From: Bacillota bacterium
Lineage (GTDB): Bacteria > Bacillota_I > Bacilli_A > Izemoplasmatales > Hujiaoplasmataceae
Direction: 5' to 3'
DNA: 64,000 nucleotides
Assembly: GCA_018818595.1 (NCBI GenBank)
Contig: JAHIRM010000050.1
Location: forward strand, 1 to 64,000
Position numbers and translations under genes: made by a program. Numbering within the stretch: the stretch's first letter is position 1; the number at the start of each line of letters is the position of its first letter. Below are positions 63,017-64,000 of the stretch, piece after piece. Under the pieces are notes generated by a model. The model worked only from the letters and a program-made list of their open reading frames with translations. It had not been told where the DNA came from and made no database searches.

Positions 63017-64000
63017 AATACCATTTGGACCTACCTATGAAGAGATGTTACATCCGAATAAGCTTGATCCAAGCATTAGAAAAGAAGCTTTAGAAAATAT
63101 TAAAAACGAATTAAATCCCATAAATTTATTTAACATTACTTGGAAAAACGAATTAGGTGAAGTAAATAAAATTGTACTGCCAAAAGAATTAACAGGAGTT
63201 GAAGCAAACATTGTTGTACTTCTTGGAACCTATTTTCCATCTGGTTCACACAAGGTAGGACCTGCTTATTTTACCTTAATTGAAGGATGCGTTGATCAAA
63301 CCATTATTCCAGGAGAACACACTATTTTAGGACCATCTACTGGTAATTTTGGAATTGGAGTATCTTATATCTGTAATCTTATGAAATTTGATTCGATTGT
63401 AATCATGCCTGATAATATGAGTAAAGAACGTTACGATCGCATCAAAAAATATGGAGCGAAATTAGATTTAACTCCAGGAACTGAATCTGATGTAATCTTA
63501 ACATTAGAAAGAACCTTTGAATTGAAAAAAGACCCTAAAAACCGATCTTTAGCACAATTTGAACTTCTTCCTAATTATCGCTTTCATCGTCATGTGACAG
63601 GTTCTAGTTGTGTTGAAGCAGTAAAAGGAATCGGCAATTCAAGAATTGCTTGTTTTACTTCGGCTCCAGGAAGTGCTGGAACACTTGCAGCAGGAGATCA
63701 AATCAAAGCAGCTTTTCCTGAAGCAAAAGTTGTTGCACTCGAACCTTATGAATGTTCTACTTTAATGAATGGTGGAAGAGGTCAACATCGAATTGAAGGC
63801 ATTGGTGACAAAATGTGCACTTTGATTCATAACGTGTTAAACACTGACTTTATTGCATTGATCAAAGATGACGATTCGGTAAGAGGATTAAAGATTATTC
63901 ATGATGGAATCAATATTTTAATCGAACAAGGTGTGCCTAAAGACGTGGCACAATCAATGAAAGATTTATTTGGTGTATCAGGAATTTGTAATATCATTGG
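63009..64000 (+). CDS. PLP-dependent fold-type II enzyme (partial)
   Basis: The first 330 residues of a PLP enzyme cut by the window end. The presumed PLP Lys82 is in SGSHKVGPA, and the phosphate-binding loop is GPSTGNFGIG (about residues 108-117), a layout like cysteine synthase or TrpB-like enzymes. The segment TSAPGSAGTLAAGDQI is also typical. It begins 8 bp inside the previous PLP gene, so the two are coupled. The substrate is unknown; the context suggests the last steps of purine-derived carbon and nitrogen release. Confidence 0.85.
   Translation, partial: MSKIPFGPTYEEMLHPNKLDPSIRKEALENIKNELNPINLFNITWKNELGEVNKIVLPKELTGVEANIVVLLGTYFPSGSHKVGPAYFTLIEGCVDQTIIPGEHTILGPSTGNFGIGVSYICNLMKFDSIVIMPDNMSKERYDRIKKYGAKLDLTPGTESDVILTLERTFELKKDPKNRSLAQFELLPNYRFHRHVTGSSCVEAVKGIGNSRIACFTSAPGSAGTLAAGDQIKAAFPEAKVVALEPYECSTLMNGGRGQHRIEGIGDKMCTLIHNVLNTDFIALIKDDDSVRGLKIIHDGINILIEQGVPKDVAQSMKDLFGVSGICNII

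Noticed and set aside
1-64000. TGA read as Trp (Mycoplasma code)
   Set aside because: Many genes end in TGA with proper spacing to the next start, for example the overlapping ends at 48612 and 54236, so TGA is a stop.
1-64000. tRNA, rRNA, CRISPR array, insertion sequences
   Set aside because: No T-loop GGTTCGAATCC-like segment, evenly spaced repeats, or transposase-like protein was seen.

Overview
The window is AT-rich DNA (my impression is about 30% GC) from a Gram-positive-type bacterium. Shine-Dalgarno sites (AGGAGG-like) are strong, TTG and GTG starts occur, and several lipoproteins carry a lipobox Cys. LytTR/AgrC-type signalling, a class III fructose bisphosphatase and many U-tailed intrinsic terminators point the same way. 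TGA is used as a stop, so this is not the Mycoplasma code. The best guess is a low-GC Bacillota or Mycoplasmatota lineage such as Izemoplasma/Acholeplasma-like or erysipelotrichial bacteria, probably anaerobic and perhaps from a cold habitat because of an ice-binding protein. This is inference; no rRNA, tRNA or other firm phylogenetic marker is present.

Layout. 1-2.4 kb: HD phosphohydrolase, nucleoside-type deaminase, alpha/beta hydrolase, then a decayed stretch. 2.9-13.2 kb: a LytTR response regulator and GHKL kinase, followed by two tandem heterodimeric ABC exporters (four half-transporters) separated by a C_GCAxxG_C_C protein; the second pair has a promoter and a leader hairpin. 13.3-16.2 kb: Nudix hydrolase, CPBP protease, diguanylate cyclase. 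16.35-16.6 kb: a structured non-coding RNA candidate behind a consensus promoter. 16.9-24 kb: small membrane proteins, a lipoprotein with cadherin-like and ice-binding (DUF3494) domains, an excisionase-type HTH protein, a ferredoxin-reductase-like flavoprotein and a cupin. 24.2-26.5 kb: the AmmeMemoRadiSam pair (radical SAM enzyme plus fused MEMO-AMMECR1). 26.7-41.9 kb: ordinary chromosomal genes (DUF4349 lipoprotein, Rieske protein, gamma-glutamyltransferase, ChrA pair, cytochrome-b5-like lipoprotein, prephenate dehydratase, glycerate kinase, C69 dipeptidase, hemolysin III, M28 peptidase, CorA). 42-46.5 kb: class III FBPase, a PfkB kinase interrupted by one in-frame TAG, and a 5'-nucleotidase.

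46.8-64 kb: a tightly packed, same-strand run of 16 genes for molybdenum-hydroxylase purine (or related N-heterocycle) catabolism that leaves the window unfinished. It contains the MocA-like cofactor transferase, two complete three-subunit molybdenum hydroxylases in opposite subunit order, XdhC, a THEP1-like NTPase, a hydantoinase-type amidohydrolase, SsnA, a PreA/DHOD-like ferredoxin protein without the usual catalytic Cys motif, adenine deaminase, and two fold-type II PLP enzymes. The inferred flow is nucleotide to nucleoside (upstream 5'-nucleotidase), adenine to hypoxanthine (Ade), hydroxylation to xanthine or beyond (Mo hydroxylases), reduction and ring opening (DHOD-like protein, hydantoinase, SsnA), then amino-acid-like products handled by the PLP enzymes. 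It resembles the E. coli yge/ssnA/xdh and clostridial purine clusters but differs in composition, and is the most promising candidate for an undescribed pathway variant.

No CRISPR array, insertion sequence, prophage, rRNA or tRNA was seen.
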